DNA of 64,000 bases from Rhodobacter ferrooxidans. GTDB lineage: Bacteria > Pseudomonadota > Alphaproteobacteria > Rhodobacterales > Rhodobacteraceae. The stretch lies in NCBI RefSeq assembly GCF_000176015.1, contig NZ_ACYY01000016.1, positions 28,605 to 92,604 on the forward strand, given 5' to 3'. The notes beneath the pieces were generated by a model that did no database searches, was not told where the DNA came from, and saw only the letters and a program-made list of their open reading frames with translations. Each line of letters begins with the position of its first letter. The first letter of the stretch is position 1. Below are positions 24,977 to 34,197 of the stretch, piece after piece. The position numbers were made by a program, and so were the translations under genes.

Positions 24977-25126
24977 ATGAAAAAAGAACGCCGCTGGTTG
25001 AAATCGGTTCTCGCCGCCGCTGCCGAGCCGCAGGTCGCCATGCCCTGGCAACGCGGTGCCCGCCGCAAGCCCGAAGCCATGAAAGCCGCAACCCCGCAAA
25101 AGCCGCGCGCCATCGCCGCCCGCTGA
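24977..25126 (+). CDS. Short basic protein, 49 residues
   Basis: Begins MKKERRWLKSVLAAAAEPQV and continues with MPWQRGARRKPEAMK; strongly basic with a proline-rich tail. A clean AAGGAG lies six bases before the ATG, and a 240-base upstream region that is less GC-rich than the genes could hold its promoter, so it looks like a genuine gene. My recollection is that similar short proteins occur in other Rhodobacteraceae, but I cannot verify this here. No function known; nucleic-acid or ribosome binding is a guess from charge. The double palindrome at 25149-25193 follows and may terminate it. Confidence 0.65.
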   Translation: MKKERRWLKSVLAAAAEPQVAMPWQRGARRKPEAMKAATPQKPRAIAAR

Positions 25127-25148
25127 AACCGGGCTTTCCGCCTGGTGC

Positions 25149-25193
25149 CAAAATCCTTCGAAGGATTTTGCGAAAATTTTTGGAAAAATTTTC
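25149..25193. repeat. Paired AT-rich palindromes, copy 1 (possible two-way terminator)
   Basis: Two adjacent palindromes one base apart. The first is perfect over 22 bases, with left half CAAAATCCTTC (25149-25170). The second has arms GAAAATTTTT and AAAAATTTTC (25172-25193). They lie between two convergent genes (the 49-residue protein and Lrp). A matching pair in reverse orientation is at 54445-54491, also between convergent genes. The symmetric arms ending in A or T runs could stop transcription from both sides. Confidence 0.75.
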
Positions 25194-25201
25194 CGCCCGG
25201 G

Positions 25202-25702
25202 TCAGGCCGAGCGGGTCAGCCTGGCTTCCAGCACATCGAACGGCACCCCCGGTTGATCCTTGGCGCAGCGGATCACCAGCGACGTCTTGACCGAGGCCAC
25301 ATTGGCCGCCGAGGTCAGGCCTTCGGTCAGGAAATTCTGAAAGGTCGAAAGATCCGGTGCCACGCATTTCAGGATGAAGTCGATCTCGCCGTTCAGCATG
25401 TGGCACTCGCGCACCAAGGGCCAGTCGCGGCAGCGCTGTTCAAAGGCCGAAAGGTCCACCTCGGCCTGGCTTTGCAGCCGCACCATGGCAAAGACCTGCA
25501 CCTCGAATCCCAATTCGCGGGCGTCGATATCGGCGTGATAGCCGGTGATGAAGCCCGACTCTTCCAGCGTGCGGACCCGGCGCAGACAGGGTGGTGCCGA
25601 GATGCCCACCCGCTTGGCCAGCTCGACATTGGTCATGCGGCCATCGGCCTGCAACTCGGCCAGAATGTGGCGATCAATGGGGTCGAGTTTCGATCCGGCC
25701 AT
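25202..25702 (-). CDS. Lrp/AsnC-family transcriptional regulator
   Basis: Regulator of 166 residues. The N-terminal helix-turn-helix is LDPIDRHILAELQADGRMTN, then VELAKRVGISAPPCLRRVRTL. The C-terminal RAM effector domain is recognisable in VQVFAMVRLQ and ECHMLNGEIDFILKCVAPDL. Members bind amino acids and form octamers. It is divergent from trxB across a 167-base gap, so autoregulation and trxB control are plausible but unproven. ATG at 25702. Confidence 0.93.
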   Translation of the reverse strand: MAGSKLDPIDRHILAELQADGRMTNVELAKRVGISAPPCLRRVRTLEESGFITGYHADIDARELGFEVQVFAMVRLQSQAEVDLSAFEQRCRDWPLVRECHMLNGEIDFILKCVAPDLSTFQNFLTEGLTSAANVASVKTSLVIRCAKDQPGVPFDVLEARLTRSA

Positions 25703-25791
25703 GTCCGTCTCCCTTTATCGGCGGGACATTAGGATTATCGCCCCTCCTGCGCAATAATATTTCAACGACGCGCAAGATTTAGTCGCGGTGA

Positions 25792-26811
<1,020 letters not shown>

Positions 26812-27000
26812 GGCGGTTTTCCCAGCCGGACCAATGGCGCCGGAACAGCGGTCCACGCCGCGACTCTGATGCAGCACATCCGCCTTTTTCTGGGCCAGAC
26901 CGGCGAGTTTGCTTGAATTTGGCCGCATTCCCGGGCTATGGCCGCGGGCAATAACGGGGCAGCAAGCCCCTTAGCAGTCTTGTCGAAAAGGCCAATCCAC

Positions 27001-28707
27001 ATGCCCCTGTCGCCGCACGCTCCGATCCCGGAGCTTTATGTCTCGTATGAATCCGCCCAGAAGCTGAAAGTCGATGCCGGCACCCTGCCCTCCTGGGATC
27101 TGACGCCGCGCCAGGTCTGCGATCTGGAACTGTTGATGAACGGCGGCTTCTACCCGCTGAAGGGCTTTCTGACCGAGGCCGACACCAACAGCGTGATCGA
27201 GACCATGCGCACCGCCGATGGCATGCTTTGGCCGATTCCGATCAACCTGGATGTGTCGGAAAAATTTGCTGAAACCATCGAACCCGGTCAGGATATCGCC
27301 CTGCGGGATGCCGAGGGAGTGATTCTGGCGATCCTGTCGGTCACCGACAAATGGCTGCCCAACAAGGCGCGCGAGGCCGAGATGGTGTTTGGCGCCGACG
27401 ATCTGGCGCACCCGGCGGTGAACTATCTGCACAACCACGCAGGCGCCGTCTATCTGGGCGGCCCGGTCACCGGCATCCAGCCGCCGGTGCATTACGATTT
27501 CAAGGCCCGCCGCGATACGCCCAACGAACTGCGCGCCTATTTCCGCAAGGTGGGCTGGCACCGCGTCGTGGCGTTCCAGACCCGCAACCCGCTGCACCGC
27601 GCGCATCAGGAACTGACCTTCCGCGCCGCCCGCGAGGCGCAGGCCAACCTGCTGATCCACCCCGTCGTCGGCATGACCAAGCCGGGCGATGTCGATCATT
27701 TCACCCGCGTGCGCTGCTACGAGGCGGTGCTGGATCAATATCCGTCCTCGACCACCACCATGAGCCTCTTGAATCTGGCGATGCGCATGGCCGGCCCGCG
27801 CGAGGCGGTCTGGCACGGGCTGATCCGCCGCAACCACGGCTGCACCCATTTCATCGTCGGGCGCGACCATGCCGGGCCGGGCAAGAACTCGGCCGGTCAG
27901 GATTTCTACGGCCCCTATGACGCGCAGACCCTGTTCAAGGAACACGAGGCAGAGATCGGCGTGACCATGGTCGATTTCAAGCACATGGTCTATGTGCAGG
28001 AAAAGGCGCAGTATTATCCGGCGAACGAGGTGCCCGAGGGTGGCACCGTGCTGGATATTTCCGGCACCGAACTGCGCCGCCGCCTGCGCGAGGGGCTGGA
28101 TATTCCCGAATGGTTCAGCTTTCCCGCCGTGGTGGCCGAACTGCGCCGCACCTCGCCTGCGCGGGCCAAACAGGGATTTACCGTGTTCTTCACCGGCCTG
28201 TCAGGCTCGGGCAAATCCACCATCGCCAACGCGCTGATGGTCAAATTGATGGAGATGGGCGGCCGCCCGGTGACGCTTCTGGATGGCGACGTGGTGCGCA
28301 AGCATCTGTCGTCGGAACTCGGCTTCTCCAAGGAACACCGCGACATCAACATCAAGCGCATCGGCTATGTGGCGTCCGAGATCACCAAGAACGGCGGCAT
28401 CGCGATTTGCGCGCCGATTGCGCCCTACACCGCCACCCGCCGCGCCGTGCGCGAGATGATCGAGGCTTATGGTGCCTTTGTCGAAGTGCATGTGGCGACC
28501 AGCATCGAGGAATGTGAGCGCCGCGACCGCAAGGGGCTTTATAAGCTGGCTCGCGAAGGCAAGATCAAGGAATTCACTGGTATTTCAGACCCTTACGAGG
28601 CGCCGACCAAAGCCGAACTGGTGGTGGAAACCCAGAATGCCGCGGTGGACAGCTGCGCACATCAGGTGATCCTGACGCTGGAATCGCTGGGCCTGATCAC
28701 CGCCTGA
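27001..28707 (+). CDS. Bifunctional sulfate adenylyltransferase/adenylylsulfate kinase
   Basis: Fused Sat-CysC enzyme of 568 residues that converts sulfate to APS and then PAPS. The ATP sulfurylase part covers about residues 1-390, with QTRNPLHRAHQEL (HxxH active site) near 195 and GRDHAGPG near 285. The APS kinase part runs from about 395 and has Walker A GLSGSGKSTIANAL, DGDVVRKHLSSELGFSKEHR and the lid region. Both active sites look intact. The upstream leader contains a GGGGC-AGCAA-GCCCC hairpin at 26956-26970. It ends at a clear terminator. No other sulfate assimilation gene is adjacent. Confidence 0.95.
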   Translation: MPLSPHAPIPELYVSYESAQKLKVDAGTLPSWDLTPRQVCDLELLMNGGFYPLKGFLTEADTNSVIETMRTADGMLWPIPINLDVSEKFAETIEPGQDIALRDAEGVILAILSVTDKWLPNKAREAEMVFGADDLAHPAVNYLHNHAGAVYLGGPVTGIQPPVHYDFKARRDTPNELRAYFRKVGWHRVVAFQTRNPLHRAHQELTFRAAREAQANLLIHPVVGMTKPGDVDHFTRVRCYEAVLDQYPSSTTTMSLLNLAMRMAGPREAVWHGLIRRNHGCTHFIVGRDHAGPGKNSAGQDFYGPYDAQTLFKEHEAEIGVTMVDFKHMVYVQEKAQYYPANEVPEGGTVLDISGTELRRRLREGLDIPEWFSFPAVVAELRRTSPARAKQGFTVFFTGLSGSGKSTIANALMVKLMEMGGRPVTLLDGDVVRKHLSSELGFSKEHRDINIKRIGYVASEITKNGGIAICAPIAPYTATRRAVREMIEAYGAFVEVHVATSIEECERRDRKGLYKLAREGKIKEFTGISDPYEAPTKAELVVETQNAAVDSCAHQVILTLESLGLITA

Positions 28708-28722
28708 TCGGGCGCAAACAAA

Positions 28723-28758
28723 ACCGGGCCCTGCGCGCAGCAAGGCCCGGTCTTTTCT
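28723..28758 (+). terminator. Terminator of sat-cysC
   Basis: Stem ACCGGGCC / GGCCCGGT (28723-28730 with 28744-28751) around a 13-base loop, followed by CTTTTCT. It lies 16 bases past the sat-cysC stop. A fair rho-independent terminator, and it also falls just beyond the convergent cytochrome b561 gene. Confidence 0.8.
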
Positions 28759-28771
28759 GTCGGCAATCAGC

Positions 28772-29266
28772 TCAGTTGGCGCGGGTCATCCGGCGCAGCA
28801 GCCCGTCCTTCAGCACGAACTGGTGGAAAATCGCCGCCGCGGCATGCAACCCGATCACCGCCATCATCACGTTCATGGTGATGACGTGCAGATCGGCCGT
28901 GGCCTCGGTGGCACCAAACCAGGTATAGGCCCCCAGCGCCGGCACCGCGATCATCAGCCCGTAAAGCCCGACATGCACCAGGCCGGCCACCCGATCCATC
29001 AGCCGGTTGCTGCCTTCCGCCGCTTCCGGCGCGCCCTGCACCAGCCGCACCACCAGCCGCAGCAGCACCAGCGCCAGCACCGCCACCCCGATCCAGACAT
29101 GCGCCGAAGCGGTCCAGTCGGTCACCGGCTGGCCTTCCATCATGCCGTCGAAGGCATCTTCGATGCCATCGCTCAGAACATAGTTTCCCCCGATCAGCAG
29201 CGCGATCATCCAGTGCAGGAAGATCTGCGACCGGCTGTAGGCCCTGGGCTTTGCGTTTCCGTTCAT
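28772..29266 (-). CDS. Cytochrome b561-family protein (copy 1)
   Basis: Four-helix di-haem b membrane protein of 164 residues, of the prokaryotic b561 type that moves electrons between quinones and periplasmic partners or superoxide. Haem-ligand histidines are in SQIFLHWMIALLIG (helix 1), TASAHVWIGVAVLAL (helix 2), VHVGLYGLM (helix 3) and IGLHAAAAIFHQFVLKDG (helix 4). It is 164 residues long, exactly as its neighbour, with the same AYS.xQI..HW start and FHQ.VL.DG end, so the two arose by tandem duplication. AGGA lies nine bases before the ATG. Confidence 0.9.
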   Translation of the reverse strand: MNGNAKPRAYSRSQIFLHWMIALLIGGNYVLSDGIEDAFDGMMEGQPVTDWTASAHVWIGVAVLALVLLRLVVRLVQGAPEAAEGSNRLMDRVAGLVHVGLYGLMIAVPALGAYTWFGATEATADLHVITMNVMMAVIGLHAAAAIFHQFVLKDGLLRRMTRAN

Positions 29267-29462
29267 GACGTCAATTCCTGCAATACAGCGATCCGTTCGC
29301 CTGCGGATCGAAATACCACCCGTTCCGCTGCACCCGCAATACGGTCAGAGGTCCAATGAATCTAAGACTTTAGTCGCCTCACGCAGATGTCACTTGCGGC
29401 CGCGCAGCGAAAAGCCGGACCCCGCATCGCGCAAGGTCCGGCCATGAGTTCGCCCGGCAGCC

Positions 29463-29957
29463 TTAGTTGCCGCGGGTGATCCGGTTCAGCATGCCGTCAC
29501 GCAGCACATACTGATGGAAGATCGCCGCCGCGGCATGCACGAAGGCAATCGCCACCAGCAGATTGACCGCCAGCCCATGCGCGCCGCCCGCGATGCCGAT
29601 GCCGCCGCCCCAGGCCATCATGCCCAGCAGCGGCACCAGAATTGCCAGCCCATACAGCGCGCTGTGCGCCCATTGGCCCAACTTGTCCATCAACGGCTTG
29701 TCACTGACCAGCGGCGGCGGCACGCCTTGAACCCGGCGCACCACCAGCCGGATCAGGGTCAGCACCAGCACCGCGATGCCGATCGGCGCGTGCAGCCCCG
29801 GCGCGCCCTCGGGCACCGGCGCACCCGACATCACGGCGCGGAACGCCTCTTCGATCGACTCGCTGAAAATGTAGTTCAGGCCGATCAGCAGCGCGATTAG
29901 CCAGTGCAGCCCGATCTGCACCTTGCTGTAGGCACGGGGGGAAGGTGTTGCAGCCAT
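29463..29957 (-). CDS. Cytochrome b561-family protein (copy 2)
   Basis: Paralogue of the preceding gene, 164 residues, with conserved histidines in KVQIGLHWLIALLIG, PGLHAPIGIAVLVL, AHSALYGLAIL and FVHAAAAIFHQYVLRDG. The loop between helices 3 and 4 differs strongly (WGGGIGIAGGAHG versus WFGATEATADLH), suggesting different partners. The two genes are separated by 196 bases with no obvious shared ribosome coupling, so each may have its own promoter. Start at 29957; an earlier frame opening is unlikely. Confidence 0.9.
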   Translation of the reverse strand: MAATPSPRAYSKVQIGLHWLIALLIGLNYIFSESIEEAFRAVMSGAPVPEGAPGLHAPIGIAVLVLTLIRLVVRRVQGVPPPLVSDKPLMDKLGQWAHSALYGLAILVPLLGMMAWGGGIGIAGGAHGLAVNLLVAIAFVHAAAAIFHQYVLRDGMLNRITRGN

Positions 29958-30095
29958 GTCAAAGGTCCATTTCTCACAGGTTGTGCCATCCCCGCGCACA
30001 CAAGCGTCAGGAGGCCAAACGTGATACGCAGGATGAACCGTTTTCCGCCGCGCCGCACCGCCGTAAATCAGCCAAGGCCGAAATGTCGCAGGGGC

Positions 30096-30323
30096 TTAGT
30101 GCACGTTGACCGGTGCCAGGTCGTTCTGCCGCGCCAAAGCGAAAGCCAGCTTGCGGTCGCGCACCAGCGCCAGCCGCGCGCCATCAGGGCTGTGCAGGGC
30201 GTAAAGCGTTTGCAGATTGCCCGCCTGCTCGCGGATATCCTCGGGCAGGTCGGCCACCAGAATCGGTCGCACATAGACGATGCGGTTGCCCGCCTCGGGA
30301 TAAGCGTCAAACTTCGTGTTCAT
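30096..30323 (-). CDS. DUF1150 family protein
   Basis: A 75-residue protein, starting MNTKFDAYPEAGNRIVYVRP and ending with LALVRDRKLAFALARQND. DUF1150 proteins are small alphaproteobacterial proteins that habitually follow an Hsp20 gene, as here; function unknown. The start overlaps the end of hsp20 by 17 bases, and GGAGG lies six bases before the ATG. Probably co-expressed with Hsp20 in heat shock. Confidence 0.9.
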   Translation of the reverse strand: MNTKFDAYPEAGNRIVYVRPILVADLPEDIREQAGNLQTLYALHSPDGARLALVRDRKLAFALARQNDLAPVNVH

Positions 30324-30771
30324 TGTCGCCTCCATGCCTGATCTTGCCATTGGCCTTGCCGCTGCCGATGCGGATCACCTGCACCACCTGTTCGGGCACC
30401 TCGCGTTTCAGATCGACGTGCAACAGCCCGTGTTCCATGCTGGCCCCGGCCACCTCGACCCCCTCGGCCAGCACGAAAGACCGCTGGAACGCCCGCGCCG
30501 CGATGCCGCGATGCAGGAACACCCGCTCGGCTGCCTCGTCGGCCTGCCGCCCGCGGATCACCAACTGCCGGTCTTCCACGGTGATCGCCAGATCATCCTC
30601 GCGGAACCCCGCCACCGCCAGCGTGATGCGATAGGCATTTTCCGCCACCGCCTCGATGTTGAACGGCGGATAGCCGTCGCCACCCGCGGCCTTCACGCTG
30701 CGCTCGACCAGCCGTTCAAGCTGTTCAAAGCCCAGTAGCTGCGGATGCCCGCCAAAGCTCAGTTTCGTCAT
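30307..30771 (-). CDS. Hsp20-family small heat-shock protein
   Basis: ATP-independent holdase chaperone of 154 residues (IbpA class). The alpha-crystallin domain spans about residues 38-125: PPFNIEAVAENAYRITLAVA, FREDDLAITVEDRQLVIRG, FLHRGIAARAFQRSFVLAEG and HGLLHVDLKREVPEQ. The usual C-terminal IxI/V motif appears as VIRI. Expression is probably driven by the heat-shock promoter at 30836-30864. Overlaps the following DUF1150 gene. Confidence 0.93.
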   Translation of the reverse strand: MTKLSFGGHPQLLGFEQLERLVERSVKAAGGDGYPPFNIEAVAENAYRITLAVAGFREDDLAITVEDRQLVIRGRQADEAAERVFLHRGIAARAFQRSFVLAEGVEVAGASMEHGLLHVDLKREVPEQVVQVIRIGSGKANGKIRHGGDNEHEV

Positions 30772-30835
30772 CAGACATGCCCTCTCACAAGCGACACCAC
30801 GTCACGGACCCCGCCTGCGGGCATCCGTTCCCCAG

Positions 30836-30864
30836 ATATGGGGCGCAGCGTGGATCGGTGCAAG
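30836..30864 (-). promoter_or_regulatory. RpoH-type heat-shock promoter of hsp20
   Basis: On the minus strand CTTG (30864-30861), a 17-base spacer and CCCCATAT (30843-30836) match the sigma-32 consensus (CTTGAAA, 13-15 bases, CCCCATNT) closely. It is 65 bases upstream of the hsp20 ATG, leaving a normal leader. No CIRCE dyad is seen here, so control is probably by RpoH alone. Confidence 0.7.
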
Positions 30865-30979
30865 CCCGGCCGCAGCACTTTCCCGCCGCGGAATGCTGTG
30901 CAAAAACATTCCCGTGCGGGTGAAAAAACGCTATATTTCCGGCCAATGCCTTAACGACTCATTCCCCGATCGGCGCCCG

Positions 30980-31198
30980 ATGAACGCACCCATGGAACTC
31001 AATCACGATGAAATGCAGCGCATCCGGCTGGAAGTGCTGAAACGCCAGCATCGTGATCTGGACGAAGCCGTGCATGTGCTGGAAACCGCAGGCCGCCCCG
31101 ACCCGCTGACCCTGCGGCGGCTGAAAAAGCAGAAACTGGCGCTGAAGGATCAGATCGTGAAGATCGAAGACCGGCTGATCCCCGACATCATCGCCTGA
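30980..31198 (+). CDS. DUF465/YdcH-family protein
   Basis: A 72-residue, mostly helical, charged protein with the YdcH pattern (LKRQHRDLDEAVHVLE, then LRRLKKQKLALKDQIVKIED). The family forms short coiled coils; function not established. Two close starts are possible, 30980 (MNAPMELNHDEM) and 30992; neither has a clear ribosome site. purE follows on the same strand after the dispersed repeat at 31199. Confidence 0.88.
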   Translation: MNAPMELNHDEMQRIRLEVLKRQHRDLDEAVHVLETAGRPDPLTLRRLKKQKLALKDQIVKIEDRLIPDIIA

Positions 31199-31238
31199 TT
31201 TCATCTGTTCTCAAATATCCCCGCCGGAGGCTCCCGCC
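31199..31238. repeat. Dispersed modular element, box-only copy B
   Basis: TTCATCTGTTCTC followed by AAATATCC and CCGCCGGAGG directly after the DUF465 stop codon. It matches the conserved box of copy A (same TTCATCTGTTCTC wording, opposite orientation) and the arms at 35183-35265 (CCGCCGGAGGCTCC). The GGGGGCAGACAG module and hairpin are missing, so this is a partial copy. Confidence 0.7.
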
Positions 31239-31293
31239 CTTGCCCCCGAAACCACCGCGGTTATAGTGCGCGCCTCAAACCGGGGGGCGGCGC

Positions 31294-31779
31294 ATGGCTG
31301 TTGACGTGGGAATCATCATGGGCAGCCAGTCCGACTGGCCGACGCTGAAAGAAGCGGCGGCGGTGCTGGACGAGCTGGGCATTTCGTGGAAGGCCAACAT
31401 CGTCTCGGCCCATCGCACACCCGACCGGCTGTATGGCTATGGCAAGACCGCGGTCGATCGCGGGCTGAAGGTGATCATCGCGGGCGCCGGTGGGGCTGCG
31501 CATCTGCCGGGCATGATGGCGTCGAAAACCCGGCTGCCGGTGATCGGCGTGCCGGTGCAGACCAAGGCGCTTTCGGGCGTCGACAGCCTTTATTCCATCG
31601 TGCAGATGCCCAAGGGCTATCCGGTCGCCACCATGGCCATCGGCGCTGCCGGAGCCGCCAATGCCGGCCTGATGGCCGCGGCAATTCTGGCGCTGTCCGA
31701 TGCCGCACTGGCCCAACGCCTGCAAGCCTGGCGCGACGCCCTGACCGCCTCGATCCCCGACGAGCCGCAAGATGACTGA
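31294..31779 (+). CDS. purE: N5-carboxyaminoimidazole ribonucleotide mutase
   Basis: Class I PurE of purine synthesis, 161 residues, converting N5-CAIR to [24 protein letters not shown] at the N-terminus, SAHRTPDR near residue 45, [15 protein letters not shown] and the [20 protein letters not shown] region are all family signatures. Works with PurK, whose gene overlaps this one by eight bases. Confidence 0.96.
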   Translation: MAVDVGIIMGSQSDWPTLKEAAAVLDELGISWKANIVSAHRTPDRLYGYGKTAVDRGLKVIIAGAGGAAHLPGMMASKTRLPVIGVPVQTKALSGVDSLYSIVQMPKGYPVATMAIGAAGAANAGLMAAAILALSDAALAQRLQAWRDALTASIPDEPQDD

Positions 31780-32848
31780 ACCCCTGCGCCCCGGCGCCAC
31801 CATCGGCATACTGGGCGGCGGCCAGTTGGGCCGGATGCTGGCGGTTGCGGCCAGCCGTCTTGGCCTGAAAACCCATATCTTCGAGCCTGCCGCCGATTGC
31901 CCTGCCGCCGACGTGGCCCATGCCATCACCTGCGCGCCCTATTCCGACGCGGCGGCCCTGGCCGATTTCGCCGCCGCCGTCGATGTCATCACCTATGAAT
32001 TCGAGAATATCCCGACGGCGGCGCTGGATATCCTGGAGTCGCACCGCCCGATCCGCCCCAACCGCGAGGCACTGGCGATCAGCCAGGACCGGTTGGCGGA
32101 AAAGGCGTTTCTCGGCAGCCTCCGGCTGACCTGCGCCCCCCACGCACCGGTGAATGCGCTGGCCGATCTTGAAGCGGCCATTGCGAGGATCGGCTGCCCG
32201 GCGATCCTGAAGACCACCCGCATGGGCTATGACGGCAAGGGCCAGGCGCGACTGTCCAGCCCCACCGATGCCCCCGCAGCATGGGCGGCGATGCAGGGTG
32301 CGGCGTCGGTGCTGGAAGGCTTCATCGACTTCAGCCACGAGGTGTCGGTGATCGCCGCCCGCGGGCTGGATGGCGCTGTGGCCTGCTATGACCCCGGCGA
32401 GAACGTGCATCGCGCCGGCATCCTGCACAGCACCACCGTGCCCGCCCGCCTGACCCCCGGCCAGCGCAGCGACGCCATTCTCGCTGCTGCCCGCATCCTG
32501 ACGGCGCTGGATTATGTCGGCGTGATGGGGGTGGAGCTGTTCGTCACACCGCAGGGGCTGATCGTCAACGAGATCGCGCCGCGGGTGCATAATTCCGGCC
32601 ACTGGACCCAGAACGGCTGTGCGGTGGACCAGTTCGAACAGCACATCCGCGCCATTGCCGGCTGGCCTTTGGGCGATGGCGGACGGCATGCCGATGTGGT
32701 GATGGAAAACCTGATCGGCGACGATGTGGACAAGGTGCCGGAACTGGCACAAGACCGCGCCACCGCGATCCATCTATACGGCAAGCGCGAGGCCCGGCCG
32801 GGGCGCAAGATGGGCCACGTCAACCGCATCTCGCGCAGCAAAGGCTGA
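31772..32848 (+). CDS. purK: N5-carboxyaminoimidazole ribonucleotide synthase
   Basis: ATP-grasp enzyme of 358 residues that carboxylates AIR with bicarbonate. [20 protein letters not shown] at the N-terminus, the ATP-grasp core [15 protein letters not shown] near residue 150, [15 protein letters not shown], and the C-terminal [13 protein letters not shown], the latter being the PurK signature. Overlaps purE by eight bases. Followed by a GC-rich hairpin and a run of nine G. Confidence 0.96.
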   Translation: MTEPLRPGATIGILGGGQLGRMLAVAASRLGLKTHIFEPAADCPAADVAHAITCAPYSDAAALADFAAAVDVITYEFENIPTAALDILESHRPIRPNREALAISQDRLAEKAFLGSLRLTCAPHAPVNALADLEAAIARIGCPAILKTTRMGYDGKGQARLSSPTDAPAAWAAMQGAASVLEGFIDFSHEVSVIAARGLDGAVACYDPGENVHRAGILHSTTVPARLTPGQRSDAILAAARILTALDYVGVMGVELFVTPQGLIVNEIAPRVHNSGHWTQNGCAVDQFEQHIRAIAGWPLGDGGRHADVVMENLIGDDVDKVPELAQDRATAIHLYGKREARPGRKMGHVNRISRSKG

Positions 32849-32858
32849 CAGGGGGGGG

Positions 32859-32897
32859 GCCGGGCTCGGGGCCATCGAGGCCCCTCGGCCCGGCTTT
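32859..32897 (+). terminator. Terminator-like hairpin after purK
   Basis: Two stacked stems: GCCGGGC (32859) with GCCCGGC (32888-32894), and GGGGCC with GGCCCC around an ATCGA loop, followed only by TTT. Preceded by nine consecutive G at 32851-32859. Also lies 49 bases beyond the stop of the convergent esterase gene. Confidence 0.6.
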
Positions 32898-32945
32898 GGC
32901 ACCCAGCTTTGGCGGCTGGGTATGTCAACCGAACAGAAACCGGCG

Positions 32946-33674
32946 TCAGGGCTGTTGGCCCAGCGAGATCTCCACGGCGGCGCGCATGTTCAGGTCGGGG
33001 TGAAACTTGCCATAGGCCAGAAACTCGATGGTCTGGGCGATCACCATCGGGCTGAGCATCATGTAGGTGTGGGTCACCGGCAGCACGATATGGTCGGTCA
33101 TCCCCGCCAGCCGCGTGCTGGCCACCGACACCTTGCCGTCATCCGCCCCCTTCAGCAGAGCCGAAAATGCGGCGTTCATCGAGCGGTTGCCAGCGATCAC
33201 TCCCAGTTCGAAATCCGGCATCGGCAGGGCGCGGGGCAGCGCGCCGGGCTTGGTGCCAAGCTGTTCACCTGCCGGACCATTCAGCCATTCGAAAACGGTG
33301 ATCTTGCCGAAGGCATCCACCAGTTCCGAGCCGTGGTTGGGCGGCGCCAGCATCACCACCCGACCCATGTTCACCGGCTCGTGGTCCAAGAGCCAGTAGC
33401 GCACCAGAATACCGCCCATCGAGTGCGTCACGAAATCCACCCGTGCGGCGCCACATTGCGCCACCGCCGGGCCGACATGCTCGGCCGCCAGCGTGGCGAC
33501 CGGCGCATCGGTGGAGGGGTAGCCCTCGTTGATCACCACATGGCCTTGCGCCTGCAAGGCGGCCTGCATCGCCAGCAGGGATTTCTCGGTTCGGGCCAAG
33601 CCGTGCAACAGCACCACGCAATCGGCCTGCACCGGCGTGGCAAGGATCAGCAGAAGGCAAAGCGCGCGCAACAT
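32946..33674 (-). CDS. Exported alpha/beta-hydrolase (lipase/esterase-like)
   Basis: Predicted secreted hydrolase of 242 residues. The signal peptide is [17 protein letters not shown]. The alpha/beta-hydrolase core follows directly: [15 protein letters not shown], the nucleophile elbow [17 protein letters not shown] (Ser in HSMGG near residue 82), and a late His in LPVTHTYMM. This resembles bacterial lipases of the triacylglycerol lipase or PGAP1-like group; the substrate is not evident. The ATG at 33674 is chosen because it starts the signal peptide exactly; three upstream ATGs would extend it. Divergent from the Nudix gene. Confidence 0.82.
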   Translation of the reverse strand: MLRALCLLLILATPVQADCVVLLHGLARTEKSLLAMQAALQAQGHVVINEGYPSTDAPVATLAAEHVGPAVAQCGAARVDFVTHSMGGILVRYWLLDHEPVNMGRVVMLAPPNHGSELVDAFGKITVFEWLNGPAGEQLGTKPGALPRALPMPDFELGVIAGNRSMNAAFSALLKGADDGKVSVASTRLAGMTDHIVLPVTHTYMMLSPMVIAQTIEFLAYGKFHPDLNMRAAVEISLGQQP

Positions 33675-33750
33675 GGCGCCAACATAGGCTGGCATGCGCG
33701 GCATTGCGAGGGGCATGGACAAATCGCCGCCCGCGCCGCAGGTTTGCCGG

Positions 33751-34197
33751 ATGAACCGCCCCGGACTTCGCCTTGCCGCCCGCGCGCTGATCCTGCAGCA
33801 GGACCGGCTGCTTGTGGTCAACGCCTGGCCCGGCGGTGACTGCGATCTGTGGTGCGCGCCGGGGGGTGGGGTGCAGGTCGGCACTTCGCTGCCCGACAAT
33901 CTGATCCGCGAAGTGTTCGAGGAAACCGGGCTGACGGTGGCGGTTGGGGCGCCTGCGCTGGTCAACGAGTTTCACGACCCCGACAGCGGCTTTCATCAGG
34001 TCGAGGTGTTCTTTCGCTGCACTATTACCGGCGGCACGCTGTCCGACGACTGGCGCGACCCCGAGGGCATCGTCGCCCGCCGCCGTTTCGTATCCCGCTC
34101 TGAACTGGCGGGGCTGCGACACAAGCCCGACAGTCTGGCAGCCGCCGCCTGGGGGGCGGGGATGCTGTATGACCCGCTGGAAAGGCTGGTCCGATGA
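33751..34197 (+). CDS. Nudix hydrolase with altered Nudix box
   Basis: The protein is 148 residues. The Nudix motif is seen in [20 protein letters not shown] and FEETGL, near residues 35-60. The distal REVFEETGL part with the metal-binding glutamates is intact, but the first conserved Glu (GX5E) is Thr in this protein. Likely substrates are nucleotide diphosphate derivatives, not resolvable further. Start at 33751 ([13 protein letters not shown]), with 33715 as an alternative. Overlaps the GreB-like gene by ATGA. Members adjacent to greB-type genes are common in this group, to my knowledge. Confidence 0.82.
   Translation: MNRPGLRLAARALILQQDRLLVVNAWPGGDCDLWCAPGGGVQVGTSLPDNLIREVFEETGLTVAVGAPALVNEFHDPDSGFHQVEVFFRCTITGGTLSDDWRDPEGIVARRRFVSRSELAGLRHKPDSLAAAAWGAGMLYDPLERLVR

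Noticed and set aside
29265..29447. Possible small gene between the b561 paralogues
   Set aside because: No good ribosome site and a composition typical of non-coding sequence (Arg, Pro, Ser rich).
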